A stretch of 22,583 nucleotides of DNA from an uncultured Prevotella sp. (GCA_934230685.1 CAKQFF010000015.1:1-22583); one strand, 5' to 3'. Shown: positions 15,901-21,855, counted from the first letter of the stretch. The notes: generated by a model not told the origin, from the letters alone. Program-made: numbers and translations.

Positions 15901-17781
15901 GGTGGCTACAAGCTCAACTACTCATTGCGTCTTGACGCTTCGGGTCATGATGAGATAAGCGATAATTTCGGTGGCGACGAGCCGTTCCCGACATTCAACG
16001 TTATTGCCAATCCTTCGAAGGCTGCTGCCAAGCAGTTTACTGATGCTTGCATGGCACGTCTCCATGGCAAGAACATCTTCAAGGCTCTCGGCCTTAAGAA
16101 GGTGAAGGACGACCAGAAGTTCATGTACGACGTGCCAGAGGGTGTTGACGACAACATGCTCTACTATCCGGTGCTCAACCCGGTAAGCAATGCTATCGCT
16201 GCCCTTATGGGTACAGGTGCCAACGCACTCGACGAAAACTTCTATGCTGCCACACGCTATGAGGCTCCGGCTGAAGGCTTCAATCTCACCCACCTCTACT
16301 TCGTGGCAACTGTGGGCGACCTTGAGAATGTGGACATTGAGGCTACTGTAATCCTCGGCAACGATGTTACTGCCGAAAACCGCACTATCGGTCACGGCAA
16401 GTTGCATATCGATAAGGAAGAGCCTACAAAGAATGGCTATCAGGGCATCCCGCGTATGCTCAAGTTCGACAATCCGGTATTCATCAATCCTGCCGATACC
16501 TTCTACGTGGTTGTTAAGTATCCTGCCGGATACAAGTCATCGGCACTTATGGCTACCAAGGATGGCGATAAGGAGCCTAACCGCTACATGGCTCATCTCA
16601 ACGCCTTCGGCGGATGGGTTGACATCGAGGAACTCTACGACGCTGCTCAGAACACAGGCGCATTCGGCTACTTCATGACTTGCATAGAGCATGAGAAGGG
16701 CGAGCCTTGGATTAAGCTGCTCAATGAAAAGACCGAGGGTGTGCTTGAGGTTGGCGAGTCAATGCCGCTCAACTTCCAGGTCAACGCCAAGAGCACTTAC
16801 TTCGCCAAGGGCAATAAGGCTACTCTTGTGGTTAAGACCAACGACCCGTCTAATGCAACATTCAACTACCACATCTATCTCGACCGCAACGCTGCGCCTC
16901 AGATAGTGGTTCCTGAGGGTGTTGTTGCTGCTAAGCAGGGTGAGACAACTAAGGTTGTTCTTAATGTGGCTGATGCAGAGGATGAGGCATTCACAGTTGC
17001 CTTCGACGACAACAAGGGCTATACCTCTGTTGCCGCCTACAATGAGGCCGACGGTGTAAGCTATGCGGATGGTATGTTCAGCGTGCCAGAAGGCAAGCAG
17101 CTTGAGGCAACTCTCAGCATCGTTCCTGAGTATGGCTACGACAAGCTTGGCAATGGTGCTATTGCAGTTACTGCTACCGACGCAAGTGGCAATGCAGCAA
17201 ATGCTACTGTCAACTACAATGTGGTGTTCAAGAACCGTGCGCCAGAGTTTGTTGGTCAGACAGAGATGTCGTTTGGCGAGGGTGAGCAGTCGAACACGAT
17301 CACCTATGCTTCGCTCTTCAGCGATCCTGATGGCGACGACTTCACTTGTACAGCCGCTTCTGCCAACAGCAAGGTTGTTGCAGTATTCACATCCGACGAG
17401 GGCTTCATTCTGAGTGCCAAGAAGGTGGACAAGACAACTGTAAAGGTTACTGCTACCGACAGCAATGGCGCTACCGCTACGCAGAATATCGCAGTCAACG
17501 TGACAAGTCCTACAGGCATCAATGGTGTAAGCTCAGAGAATGGCGACATCAATGTAATTGCAGATGACGACAATGGCAACGTAGGCATCAAGCTTAACGC
17601 TAATGTAGGCGAGGCTATTTTCTCTGTTTACGATGCTGCCGGACAGCTTCTTGCCAAGAAGACTGCCAAGAACTTGCATGCAGGCGATACTGTAAACATT
17701 GAGATTGCCAACGGTCAGGGTGTGTACACTCTCAACGCTGTGCTTGATGGCAATACAACTACATTGAAGTTTGTGAAATAA
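9922..17781 (+). CDS. Giant secreted S8 subtilisin-like protease with adhesin-like modules and a T9SS-type C-terminal domain
   Basis: This 2619-residue secreted protease has a signal peptide cleaved after ADA (residue 23), leaving Gln at the mature N-terminus. A propeptide-like region (about 30-150) is followed by a complete subtilase domain: Asp221 (AIIDGGFQ), His276 (HSHGTHVAG), oxyanion Asn385 (AAGNN) and Ser455 (GTSMACPHVSG). Then come a fibronectin III-like domain (about 522-615), paired beta-sandwich modules (about 724-880 and 2090-2260), several ASH/Hydin-like domains (LIDFGNLLVGE at 960, FNLGDLKVGG at 1070, VDFGNVFRT at 1411), two FPFYGKxY modules (1166-1173, 1611-1618) and a Gly-Asp-Pro linker (1884-1893). 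Cadherin-like domains (about 2330-2530) precede a C-terminal region (2532-2619, FSVYDAAGQLLAKK to LKFVK) resembling a type A T9SS sorting domain. It is probably a cell-surface protease degrading host or dietary protein. Confidence 0.88.
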   Translation: MQKKLLLGLCGVAFFANPTAADAQKLSPASVSSYKEGVVRVKLQPELATVLEKTSLPDGSVKRKANAQYVTTGVAQLDRVAQKVKAVSMKRVFPYAGKDEARHKAAGLDLWYDVSYEAEEMSPAQARNLYKSAAGVQYAQRVPVYQPYGGESFRPISPSDIARAQKAASTMPFNDPLLPNQWHYHNDGSIQGTKAGADINLFKAWETGVTGSKDVVVAIIDGGFQIDHPDLMNNLWINEAELNGEPGVDDDGNGFVDDVYGYNFVINSANINAHSHGTHVAGTVGATNGNGIGVSGVAGGSDGTGGVKMMVCQVFDSRASSSAEADFGAALVYAADRGASIAQCSWGMGMADEEDKSVSEAVRYFTRYGGGEKMNGGLCIFAAGNNGEEGRFFPGCLGEVVAVGSMGSDGYVTSYSNYGSWVDVTAPGGLLDYGQQFGVLSTLPNSTYGYNEGTSMACPHVSGIAALILSKYGNENFSNETLRTLLTTAVNDLYTQNPAYAGKMGSGYIDAYKALQGKEGSVPSPVSDFTVTPSHDNALIEWIIPESEEKSIDHHVIYYSTEPFTAEDNLNKIKSVSVDTKFKLSGDAMAYELQGLKASTKYYFAIVAYNRWGMASTVSPVKDATTNAGPKVDVDKTAVSMTVDASKAPTAEASFCIKNVGEGMLKYQLAAATTRATMSTNSRAQKPLPGQVVPFSGIVAPTLAKSNALATSDYKKEDWPVSLTYSDQIYSYIGESDKKLPNALAQYFYVDKAKYPNGFNLTALKFQGQNGQDPVIEIYDGSRSISTASLIQKVDYDYWMYNYNISLREQIYFAPGTSFWVVAKFPAGAKNPLGAGKTSLDDIAQYSFYSSNDGATWTQLSEVLKGSSFEAVADHLTWSVEAISQNPDWSQVLNPEPLSGEVRPGESQEVKMKNDGQKLVNGTYKFNIHVKTNEAVDSKKNVALTMTVKGYQPELHSKQLIDFGNLLVGEKKTIDVELTNSGYGVFGGQYGYLQSPKNVSSSSDQFDVSNGTQNIAARANGKLPVTFKPTKAGNFTSNITLTDKNGIKHSFVVRGVASATSNLEIANSEFNLGDLKVGGEAKTATVTLKNTGEYPLQYIFPKYSSANIDGSKTRVHKFGYTTISNVAGDNSFEYEPAPELADEQDITSQFNTNNWQSGPIKVGFKFPFYGKEYDQVYVSSYGGVSMLPIEGRISCMVPTGDCVQGLGYVSAYTNSGWMDMGGNSKITYGHKDGKLYIKFKDVVTPATNGGGETTTLSFHMALCPDGSVEVFYDDYNPAGVFGSGGNNFVGVSNIESDDACVFTDASKIHASSNGYDAPYYDIATGSAIKIVAPAKSMIKGLSSTDGYIGNGDSKDITVTLEAGDNLYAGELTNYLTVITNDPAHASANITFNANITGDNLKADAAIDAESVDFGNVFRTSLQKHNVLLSNNGKDVLHVKGVSVKNSKFSVADEVKGAFDVPAGQGKDITVVLPTEEKGIVEDVLLINFADGTSKEIALKGNVIGTPVWSINPDVIESETPYGKNVVRNDIQITNNGDEPLAFAAEPATWYRSLDVAEEGESKVDYIYRSKSDGFDVPFNWVDITEDYTEHMPYSYYIDKTDFKKVTLPFEFPFYGKKYKEMYIYNTGFVSFDEPLEDYKQFPEPPASLPTTETFYSNIICPFWGNHSMNTPSSDGVYYKANEDDVVVSYKNYGNTMMQGMNFQVILRKDGSFKFQYSLEPDGMQIGVFGLCGIMDHTETRGITPPDIYINPGNALEFTPYKNYVLAPGKSASLPIELYADKLADTYNYELSINTNAPANESVKVPVTLNIIGAAEPVFPAAIDVEQVVDMNPMSPVYHEFEVVNNGSKAFTIDDVASELFSVADFDDPWAMPEASLEVYMDANSGGGGDPDPGPLSDNATMAWMPYQSGFMAPIEVGKTPVKFRISLYNTYEVRQKDYPIEFAVSGLEKDIYESVVKVNVTESPMLAFDQESLYIENVSSDYSGVSTVNMMNEGGYKLNYSLRLDASGHDEISDNFGGDEPFPTFNVIANPSKAAAKQFTDACMARLHGKNIFKALGLKKVKDDQKFMYDVPEGVDDNMLYYPVLNPVSNAIAALMGTGANALDENFYAATRYEAPAEGFNLTHLYFVATVGDLENVDIEATVILGNDVTAENRTIGHGKLHIDKEEPTKNGYQGIPRMLKFDNPVFINPADTFYVVVKYPAGYKSSALMATKDGDKEPNRYMAHLNAFGGWVDIEELYDAAQNTGAFGYFMTCIEHEKGEPWIKLLNEKTEGVLEVGESMPLNFQVNAKSTYFAKGNKATLVVKTNDPSNATFNYHIYLDRNAAPQIVVPEGVVAAKQGETTKVVLNVADAEDEAFTVAFDDNKGYTSVAAYNEADGVSYADGMFSVPEGKQLEATLSIVPEYGYDKLGNGAIAVTATDASGNAANATVNYNVVFKNRAPEFVGQTEMSFGEGEQSNTITYASLFSDPDGDDFTCTAASANSKVVAVFTSDEGFILSAKKVDKTTVKVTATDSNGATATQNIAVNVTSPTGINGVSSENGDINVIADDDNGNVGIKLNANVGEAIFSVYDAAGQLLAKKTAKNLHAGDTVNIEIANGQGVYTLNAVLDGNTTTLKFVK

Positions 17782-17794
17782 ATTATAAACGTTT

Positions 17795-17831
17795 AGGAGG
17801 TCGAGCGGTATCCGCCCGACCTCCTATTCTT
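17795..17831 (+). terminator. Intrinsic terminator of the giant subtilase gene
   Basis: AGGAGGTCG (17795-17803) pairs with CGACCTCCT (17817-17825); the inner GCGG-tat-CCGC adds four pairs after one mismatch. ATTCTTT follows. The left arm shares GAGGTCGAGCG with the terminator at 6263-6273. The remaining 180 bp up to the next gene holds only the inverted repeat at 17931-17982. Confidence 0.82.
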
Positions 17832-17930
17832 TAACAGTATTTTGATTCTTTTTCTCTTTCCTATTTCCACGCAGGCACAACCTTTATCTCCACCTCATTG
17901 CGCTCAATAGTTTTTTGTTGAAAGCAAAAG

Positions 17931-17982
17931 TTTCCTTCTGAAAAGGAAAGAAATGGGTAAAAGTTTCCTTTTCAGAAGGAAA
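17931..17982. repeat. 19-bp inverted repeat made of near-palindromic arms
   Basis: TTTCCTTCTGAAAAGGAAA (17931-17949) is the exact reverse complement of TTTCCTTTTCAGAAGGAAA (17964-17982), with 14 nt between. Each arm is itself nearly palindromic (TTTCCTT...AAGGAAA), so several foldings are possible. A further TTTCC follows at 17984. It lies between convergent genes and may be an extra terminator or a repeat insertion. Confidence 0.85.
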
Positions 17983-18012
17983 GTTTCCGTGTTCAAAGTA
18001 TAGTCTACAGCT

Positions 18013-18582
18013 TTAGTTATTCACCGAAAGCACTCCTAAAGGTCCTGTGCAAGAGGCTCTGTATTTTATAAGTTTCTTGCCATTAGCACACAGTCCGTTG
18101 TTGTTGAGGTCGTATTCTCTTTTGCATTTGGCGCATGAGGCAATACCGTTAGAGGCTATGGCGAGTTTATAGTTAGCCATATTGGTTTCGGCATAGCAGT
18201 TGGGGCATTGTGAGTCGTAGCAGTAGAGGGTAGCAGGATAGCTCAGGTTACCATAGCCCACGATGATACCCGTCTTAGGAAGAATGCCGAGAATACGTGT
18301 GGGGCGCAGGTCGTCGGCAGTTGCTTTCTGCTTGGTCTTCAGGTTTTGGTTGCTCTCGAAATAGAAGAACAGACTGCTGCCTTCATTGCCCTCATAGATG
18401 CGACAGAACACGCCAGGCGACATCGGGTTGAGCGCACTCTGCAAAGTGGCGTCCTGATGGATGGAGTTGTCGTAGAAGAAACGGGCGTGAATGGACGAGA
18501 AGTCGAAGGAGTCCTTGGAGCATGACGACGCAAATAGGATTAGGAGAGAGAGGAGGACGAAAGTAATATGATTGTATTTCAT
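18013..18582 (-). CDS. Cys-rich lipoprotein, Rieske-like or zinc-ribbon-like
   Basis: This 189-residue lipoprotein has a signal peptide ending in LFASSC (Cys21). The start at 18582 (MKYNHITF) places the signal peptide correctly; an upstream in-frame ATG at 18618 would put 12 polar residues before it and lies inside a palindromic element. The C-terminal half has a metal-site-like pattern: C121, CPNC (126-129), CAKC (150-153) and C165 in REYDLNNNGLC. The spacing and the REYDLN segment resemble Bacteroidetes lipoproteins with a Rieske-like fold, but the histidines of a true 2Fe-2S Rieske centre are missing. A four-Cys zinc or iron site is therefore more likely, or a structural relic. SKD after the lipid Cys is only a weak hint of surface export. 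Function unknown. Confidence 0.7.
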   Translation of the reverse strand: MKYNHITFVLLSLLILFASSCSKDSFDFSSIHARFFYDNSIHQDATLQSALNPMSPGVFCRIYEGNEGSSLFFYFESNQNLKTKQKATADDLRPTRILGILPKTGIIVGYGNLSYPATLYCYDSQCPNCYAETNMANYKLAIASNGIASCAKCKREYDLNNNGLCANGKKLIKYRASCTGPLGVLSVNN

Positions 18583-18605
18583 AAGAAACAAAGAATTATA
18601 TTGTA

Positions 18606-18649
18606 GAGAGTGTGTCAAAACTCAAACAAAAGCGGGCTGACACACCCTC
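18606..18649. repeat. Dispersed palindromic element, short copy
   Basis: GAGAGTGTGTCA (18606-18617) pairs with TGACACACCCTC (18638-18649), with one mismatch. The loop keeps AAAACT and AGCGGGCT from the full copy at 9673-9738, while the right inner arm is lost. It sits 20 bp past the argH stop and 24 bp upstream of the lipoprotein ATG, so it can serve as the argH terminator. Confidence 0.75.
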
Positions 18650-18668
18650 TTAAGAACTACACGCTTGT

Positions 18669-20009
18669 TTATTCCATCAGCAATTTGCGTTCCGCCTCGT
18701 CCACTCTCTCAAAGTGGAACTCCGCCAATGTCTGATTCATCAGTTCCGCAATGCGGTCGTTGCACAGATTGCCCATAGAGCCTTCGTGAGTGTGGTGTAT
18801 ATTATGGTCGGCATGGAAGGTGCCGTTCTCAATCTCCAAGCCCACCTGCTTGTAGGCGTCGCGGAATGGAGTGCCTGAAGCAGCAAGGCGGTTCACCTCC
18901 TCTACAGAGAACATCGGGTCGTACATCGGATTGTCGAGGATATGCTCGTTCACCTCTATGCGCTCGATGATGTAGGCAGCCATGGCGAGACAATCCTTCA
19001 GTTCGGCAAAGGCAGGCAGGAACACCTCCTTGATAATCTGAAGGTCGCGGAAATAGCCTGTAGGCAGATTGTTCATGATGAGCTGAATCTGTGTTGGCAG
19101 ACTCTGCAACTTGTTGGCCTTGGCGCGTATCAGCTCAAATACGTCGGGGTTTTTCTTATGTGGCATAATCGATGAACCGGTGGTGCATTCCTTTGGCAGT
19201 TTCACAAAGGCAAAGTTCTGACTGTTGAACATGCAGGCGTCGAATGCCAACTTAGCCACGGTGCCAGCCACAGAAGCAAGTGCAAATGCCACATTGCGCT
19301 CCATCTTGCCACGTCCCATCTGAGCGTAAACCACATTATAGTCCATCGAGTCGAAACCAAGCAGTCGGGTTGTCATCTCGCGGTTCAAGGGGAACGACGA
19401 ACCATAACCTGCTGCCGAGCCAAGAGGGTTGCGGTTGGTCATGCGATAGGCTGCAAGCAGGAAGAGCATGTCGTCGGCAAGCGACTCTGCATGCGCGCCA
19501 AACCACAGGCCGAAGGAACTCGGCATGGCTATCTGCAAATGTGTGTAGCCAGGCATAAGCACGTCCTTGTATTGCTCGCTCTTCTTCTGAAGTTCGCGGA
19601 ATAGAGCATCGGTAGCCTCAACCACCTCGCGCAGTTCATGGCGTGTGAATAGCTTGAGGTCGACAAGCACCTGGTCGTTTCTTGAGCGTCCGGAGTGAAT
19701 CTTCTTGCCCATGTCGCCCAGTCGGCGTGTGAGCATAAGCTCCACTTGTGAGTGAACATCCTCCACGCCATCTTCGATGGTGAAAGTGCCTTGCTCGCAC
19801 TCAGCGTAGATGTTCTTCAGTTCAGCCAAGAGCTGTCGCAGCTCGTCTTTCTGCATGAGTCCTATCGACTCCAGCATAGTGATGTGTGCCATGGAGCCAA
19901 GCACATCGTACTTGGCGAGATAAATGTCGAGTTCACGGTCGCGTCCCACTGTGAAACGCTCTATCTCCTCGTTTACGGAGAAATTCTTTTCCCAAAGTTT
20001 GCTTGCCAT
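18669..20009 (-). CDS. argH: Argininosuccinate lyase
   Basis: This 446-residue cytoplasmic enzyme catalyses the last step of arginine synthesis, splitting argininosuccinate into arginine and fumarate. It belongs to the fumarase/aspartase superfamily and acts as a homotetramer. All family signatures are present: SGRSRNDQ (106-113), GYTHLQIAMP with catalytic His157, and the GSSIMPHKKNPD signature (278-289) on the mobile loop carrying the catalytic serine. The length is close to the family norm. It lies downstream of pyrE and the SRPBCC-family gene on the same strand, but a very strong hairpin (20045-20125) separates it from them, so it may be transcribed alone or only by read-through. A TAAATTTT sequence just before the ATG is a weak -7 candidate. 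Confidence 0.97.
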   Translation of the reverse strand: MASKLWEKNFSVNEEIERFTVGRDRELDIYLAKYDVLGSMAHITMLESIGLMQKDELRQLLAELKNIYAECEQGTFTIEDGVEDVHSQVELMLTRRLGDMGKKIHSGRSRNDQVLVDLKLFTRHELREVVEATDALFRELQKKSEQYKDVLMPGYTHLQIAMPSSFGLWFGAHAESLADDMLFLLAAYRMTNRNPLGSAAGYGSSFPLNREMTTRLLGFDSMDYNVVYAQMGRGKMERNVAFALASVAGTVAKLAFDACMFNSQNFAFVKLPKECTTGSSIMPHKKNPDVFELIRAKANKLQSLPTQIQLIMNNLPTGYFRDLQIIKEVFLPAFAELKDCLAMAAYIIERIEVNEHILDNPMYDPMFSVEEVNRLAASGTPFRDAYKQVGLEIENGTFHADHNIHHTHEGSMGNLCNDRIAELMNQTLAEFHFERVDEAERKLLME

Positions 20010-20044
20010 AGTTTAAAATTTAAAAACGGAGTGATTTTGTAGAC

Positions 20045-20125
20045 AAGGAGCTAAGAAGTCAGAATTAAAGAAGTTCTTGCAAGCAAGTGGCAAGAACTTC
20101 TTTAATTACTACTCCTTAACTTCTT
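20045..20125 (-). terminator. Very long stem-loop between the SRPBCC-family gene and argH
   Basis: A perfect 18-bp stem (20063-20080 with 20090-20107) has a 9-nt loop. Beyond a 3-nt internal loop a second stem (20045-20059 with 20111-20125) has only about one mismatch if G-U pairs are allowed on the minus-strand RNA. The structure starts 5 nt after the stop of the SRPBCC-family gene. No T tract follows, so it could be a terminator, an mRNA-stabilising end or an attenuator. Confidence 0.8.
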
Positions 20126-20129
20126 ATTA

Positions 20130-20582
20130 TTAGTTATACTGAATCATTTGCAATACGTCGGCAATCTTCTCGATGCCCTCGCTGAGTGGTTTCTTCACCA
20201 TCTGCTTGATAAAGGGGTTGAGGTCGGCCTTGATGGTGAGCTTCATCTTGCATGAAGTCGTGGTGACGGGCAGCAGCTGAATCCAGAAGTTGAAAGGCAC
20301 TGGGCTCTGCTCAGTCTCAAACTTGATGCACTTAGGCTCCTCGCGGTTGACCACCTTAAGGCGGATGGTTCCCACAGGCGGCACGTTCACCGTGAGCGAG
20401 TCCTGGTCGAACTGCAAGTCATTGATGGCTTCAGCCTGCTTGCGAGCCTCCTCGGGTAGGTTGTCCTTCATCAGCTCATAGCGCTCCTTGAGAGTCTGCA
20501 GATTGCTGAGGTTGCTCAGTTTGTCGTACACGTTCTGCTGTGGATACTGAATCTGTCGTATTGAACTTTCGAATGTACTCAT
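20130..20582 (-). CDS. SRPBCC-family (START-like) protein
   Basis: This 150-residue cytoplasmic protein has no signal peptide or membrane segment. The pattern looks like the SRPBCC/START-like fold common in Bacteroidetes: FESSIRQI, then helices (YDKLSNLSNLQTLKERY), beta strands (SLTVNVPPVGTIRLKVV, PVPFNFWIQLLPV, SCKMKLTIKAD) and a long C-terminal helix (KPLSEGIEKIADVLQMIQY). Such folds bind small hydrophobic ligands, but no ligand or reaction is known for this one. It sits between pyrE and argH on the same strand, 51 bp after the pyrE stop, which suggests co-transcription with pyrE. I recall a similar order in other Bacteroidales, but cannot check it here. Confidence 0.8.
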   Translation of the reverse strand: MSTFESSIRQIQYPQQNVYDKLSNLSNLQTLKERYELMKDNLPEEARKQAEAINDLQFDQDSLTVNVPPVGTIRLKVVNREEPKCIKFETEQSPVPFNFWIQLLPVTTTSCKMKLTIKADLNPFIKQMVKKPLSEGIEKIADVLQMIQYN

Positions 20583-20584
20583 TT

Positions 20585-20634
20585 CTTATTATGTTCGCTG
20601 TATAAGAATCTTATTATGTTCGCTGTATAAGAAT
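20585..20634. repeat. Perfect 25-bp tandem duplication
   Basis: The 25-bp unit (20585-20609) is repeated exactly at 20610-20634 with no gap. It reads CTTATTATGTTCGCTGTATA plus AGAAT. It fills nearly all of the gap between the pyrE stop (TAA at 20634-20636) and the next start (20582). Identity of both copies implies a recent duplication, or a site under selection. Confidence 0.95.
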
Positions 20635-21266
20635 TATTTCTTCCAGTTAGCCGGATCCTTGCGCCATTCAGCGAGCACCTCAAGGTCCTCCTTCTTGATG
20701 TAGCCAGTCTCGGCAGCAATAGCTGTTGTGTGCTCATAGTCGGAAAGGGTGACGAGACGCACGTTGGCAGCCTTGAAAGCCTCCTCAGCCACCGGGAAGC
20801 CATAGGTGTAGCTTGCCACCATGCCCACAACCTCGTAGCCAGCCTTGCGCAGGGCGTCGACAGCCTTGAGCGAAGAGCCGCCGGTAGAGATAAGGTCCTC
20901 TACAACCACAACCTTTGCTCCCTCAGGGATAGTGCCCTCAATCTGGTTGCCCATGCCATGATCCTTCGGCTTCGGACGCACGTAGCAGTAGGGCAGAAGC
21001 AGCTCGTCGGCAACGAGAGCGCCCTGTGCGATAGCTCCAGTAGCCACACCAGCCACAGCTGTTGCCTCAGGGAATTCCTCGTGGATGAGGTGTACCAACT
21101 CCTGCTTAACGAAAGAGCGCAGCTCTGGATAAGCCAACGTCTTGCGGTTGTCGGTATAGATAGGCGATTTCCAGCCCGATGCCCATGTGAAAGGATCGTT
21201 AGGCTGAAGCTTGATAGCCTTTACTTCAAGAAGTTTTGATGCAAAAATCTTTTTCAGTGTACTCAT
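20634..21266 (-). CDS. pyrE: Orotate phosphoribosyltransferase
   Basis: This 210-residue cytoplasmic enzyme makes orotidine 5'-phosphate from orotate and PRPP, the fifth step of de novo pyrimidine synthesis. The PRPP loop VVVVEDLISTGGSS (119-132) and the flexible catalytic loop RPKPKDHGMGNQIEG (97-111) are clear, and SPIYTDNRK near the N-terminus matches the orotate-site region. It probably acts as a dimer. An upstream in-frame ATG at 21338 exists, but ATG 21266 (MSTLKKIF) is preferred because the -7 box TACATTTG (21307-21314) lies between them and the extra residues do not look like OPRTase. It is the first gene of the pyrE-SRPBCC transcript. The stop codon overlaps the last base of the 25-bp duplication. 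Confidence 0.95.
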   Translation of the reverse strand: MSTLKKIFASKLLEVKAIKLQPNDPFTWASGWKSPIYTDNRKTLAYPELRSFVKQELVHLIHEEFPEATAVAGVATGAIAQGALVADELLLPYCYVRPKPKDHGMGNQIEGTIPEGAKVVVVEDLISTGGSSLKAVDALRKAGYEVVGMVASYTYGFPVAEEAFKAANVRLVTLSDYEHTTAIAAETGYIKKEDLEVLAEWRKDPANWKK

Positions 21267-21292
21267 AGTTATAATCGTTTTAAAATGTTTGT

Positions 21293-21314
21293 ATTGTATA
21301 ACAATGCAAATGTA
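21293..21314 (-). promoter_or_regulatory. pyrE -7 box with an adjacent small palindrome
   Basis: The minus strand reads TACATTTG (21307-21314), matching TAnnTTTG, 40 nt before the pyrE ATG. Directly downstream, at the expected transcription start, is ATTGT-ata-ACAAT (21293-21305), a short palindrome that could be an operator or a 5'-end hairpin. No clear -33 TTTG is present. Confidence 0.5.
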
Positions 21315-21431
21315 GGCAAAAAAAGCGAGAAAAACCACATTTTGGACAATAATTAAGATTTGTAGCAGTTCTTTATTATTCGTTTTGCCAGCTTTAAATG
21401 GCTGATTTTAAGCCTTTTAGGTGAAAATGGA

Positions 21432-21612
21432 GCTTGGCGAATCTTCCAATTCCAATTCTTCCAGTTAATTTTACAAGGGTTGCCTTTTTCTTGTATTTAT
21501 ATATAACTAATTAATAATCAATATATTATATCATTTTTTTTATTGATGGCTTCTGCAAATGATACCCTTAATTTTAAACTGGAAGAACTGGAATATTGGA
21601 AGATTGCAAAGC
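21432..21612. repeat. 181-bp MITE-like inverted repeat in the 617-bp gene-free stretch
   Basis: The left arm (GCTTGGCGAATCTTCC onward, 21432-21466) matches the reverse complement of the right arm (21577-21612) over about 35 bp, with a 2-nt indel and a few mismatches. The AT-rich centre (110 bp) holds no open frame of note. The similar ends TTAATTTTACAAGGGT and ACCCTTAATTTTAA extend the pairing in part. I find no target-site duplication or transposase. The whole stretch 21267-21883 has no gene; besides this repeat it holds the pyrE promoter, the 22-bp array and a hairpin at 21856-21880. Confidence 0.7.
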
Positions 21613-21699
21613 AAACTGGCTCATCCGATATTTTGATTGATGTAAACAGGAGTTTATCAATCTAATGTTTTACAATAACAAACCCTTCAGATTTTATTC

Positions 21700-21765
21700 C
21701 CTGCCGAGAGAGTTTTTACTCCTTGCCGAGAGAAAAATTTTTTCCTGCCGAGAGAGTTGATTTGA
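21700..21765. repeat. Three direct repeats with an exact 22-bp period
   Basis: TGCCGAGAGA occurs at 21702, 21724 (as TTGCCGAGAGA) and 21746, in units 21700-21721, 21722-21743 and 21744-21765. The core CCTGCCGAGAGAGTT is identical in units 1 and 3; the spacers differ and are T/A-rich. A conserved core with variable spacers and a spacing of about two helical turns looks more like a protein-binding array than a slippage repeat. Confidence 0.8.
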
Positions 21766-21855
21766 GCATGTTGTACAAAGTTTCGTATTACACCTGTCCT
21801 AAGGACTTACTTATTCTCGAATTCATAACAGAATTGATAGTTGTAGTAGGAGAGG

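Noticed and set aside
21267..21338. 24-residue N-terminal extension of pyrE
   Set aside because: The -7 promoter box at 21307-21314 falls inside it, and MSTLKKIF at 21266 is a normal OPRTase start.
21700..21765. CRISPR array
   Set aside because: Only three short cores 10-15 bp long with 7-12 bp A/T-rich spacers and no cas genes; not a CRISPR layout.
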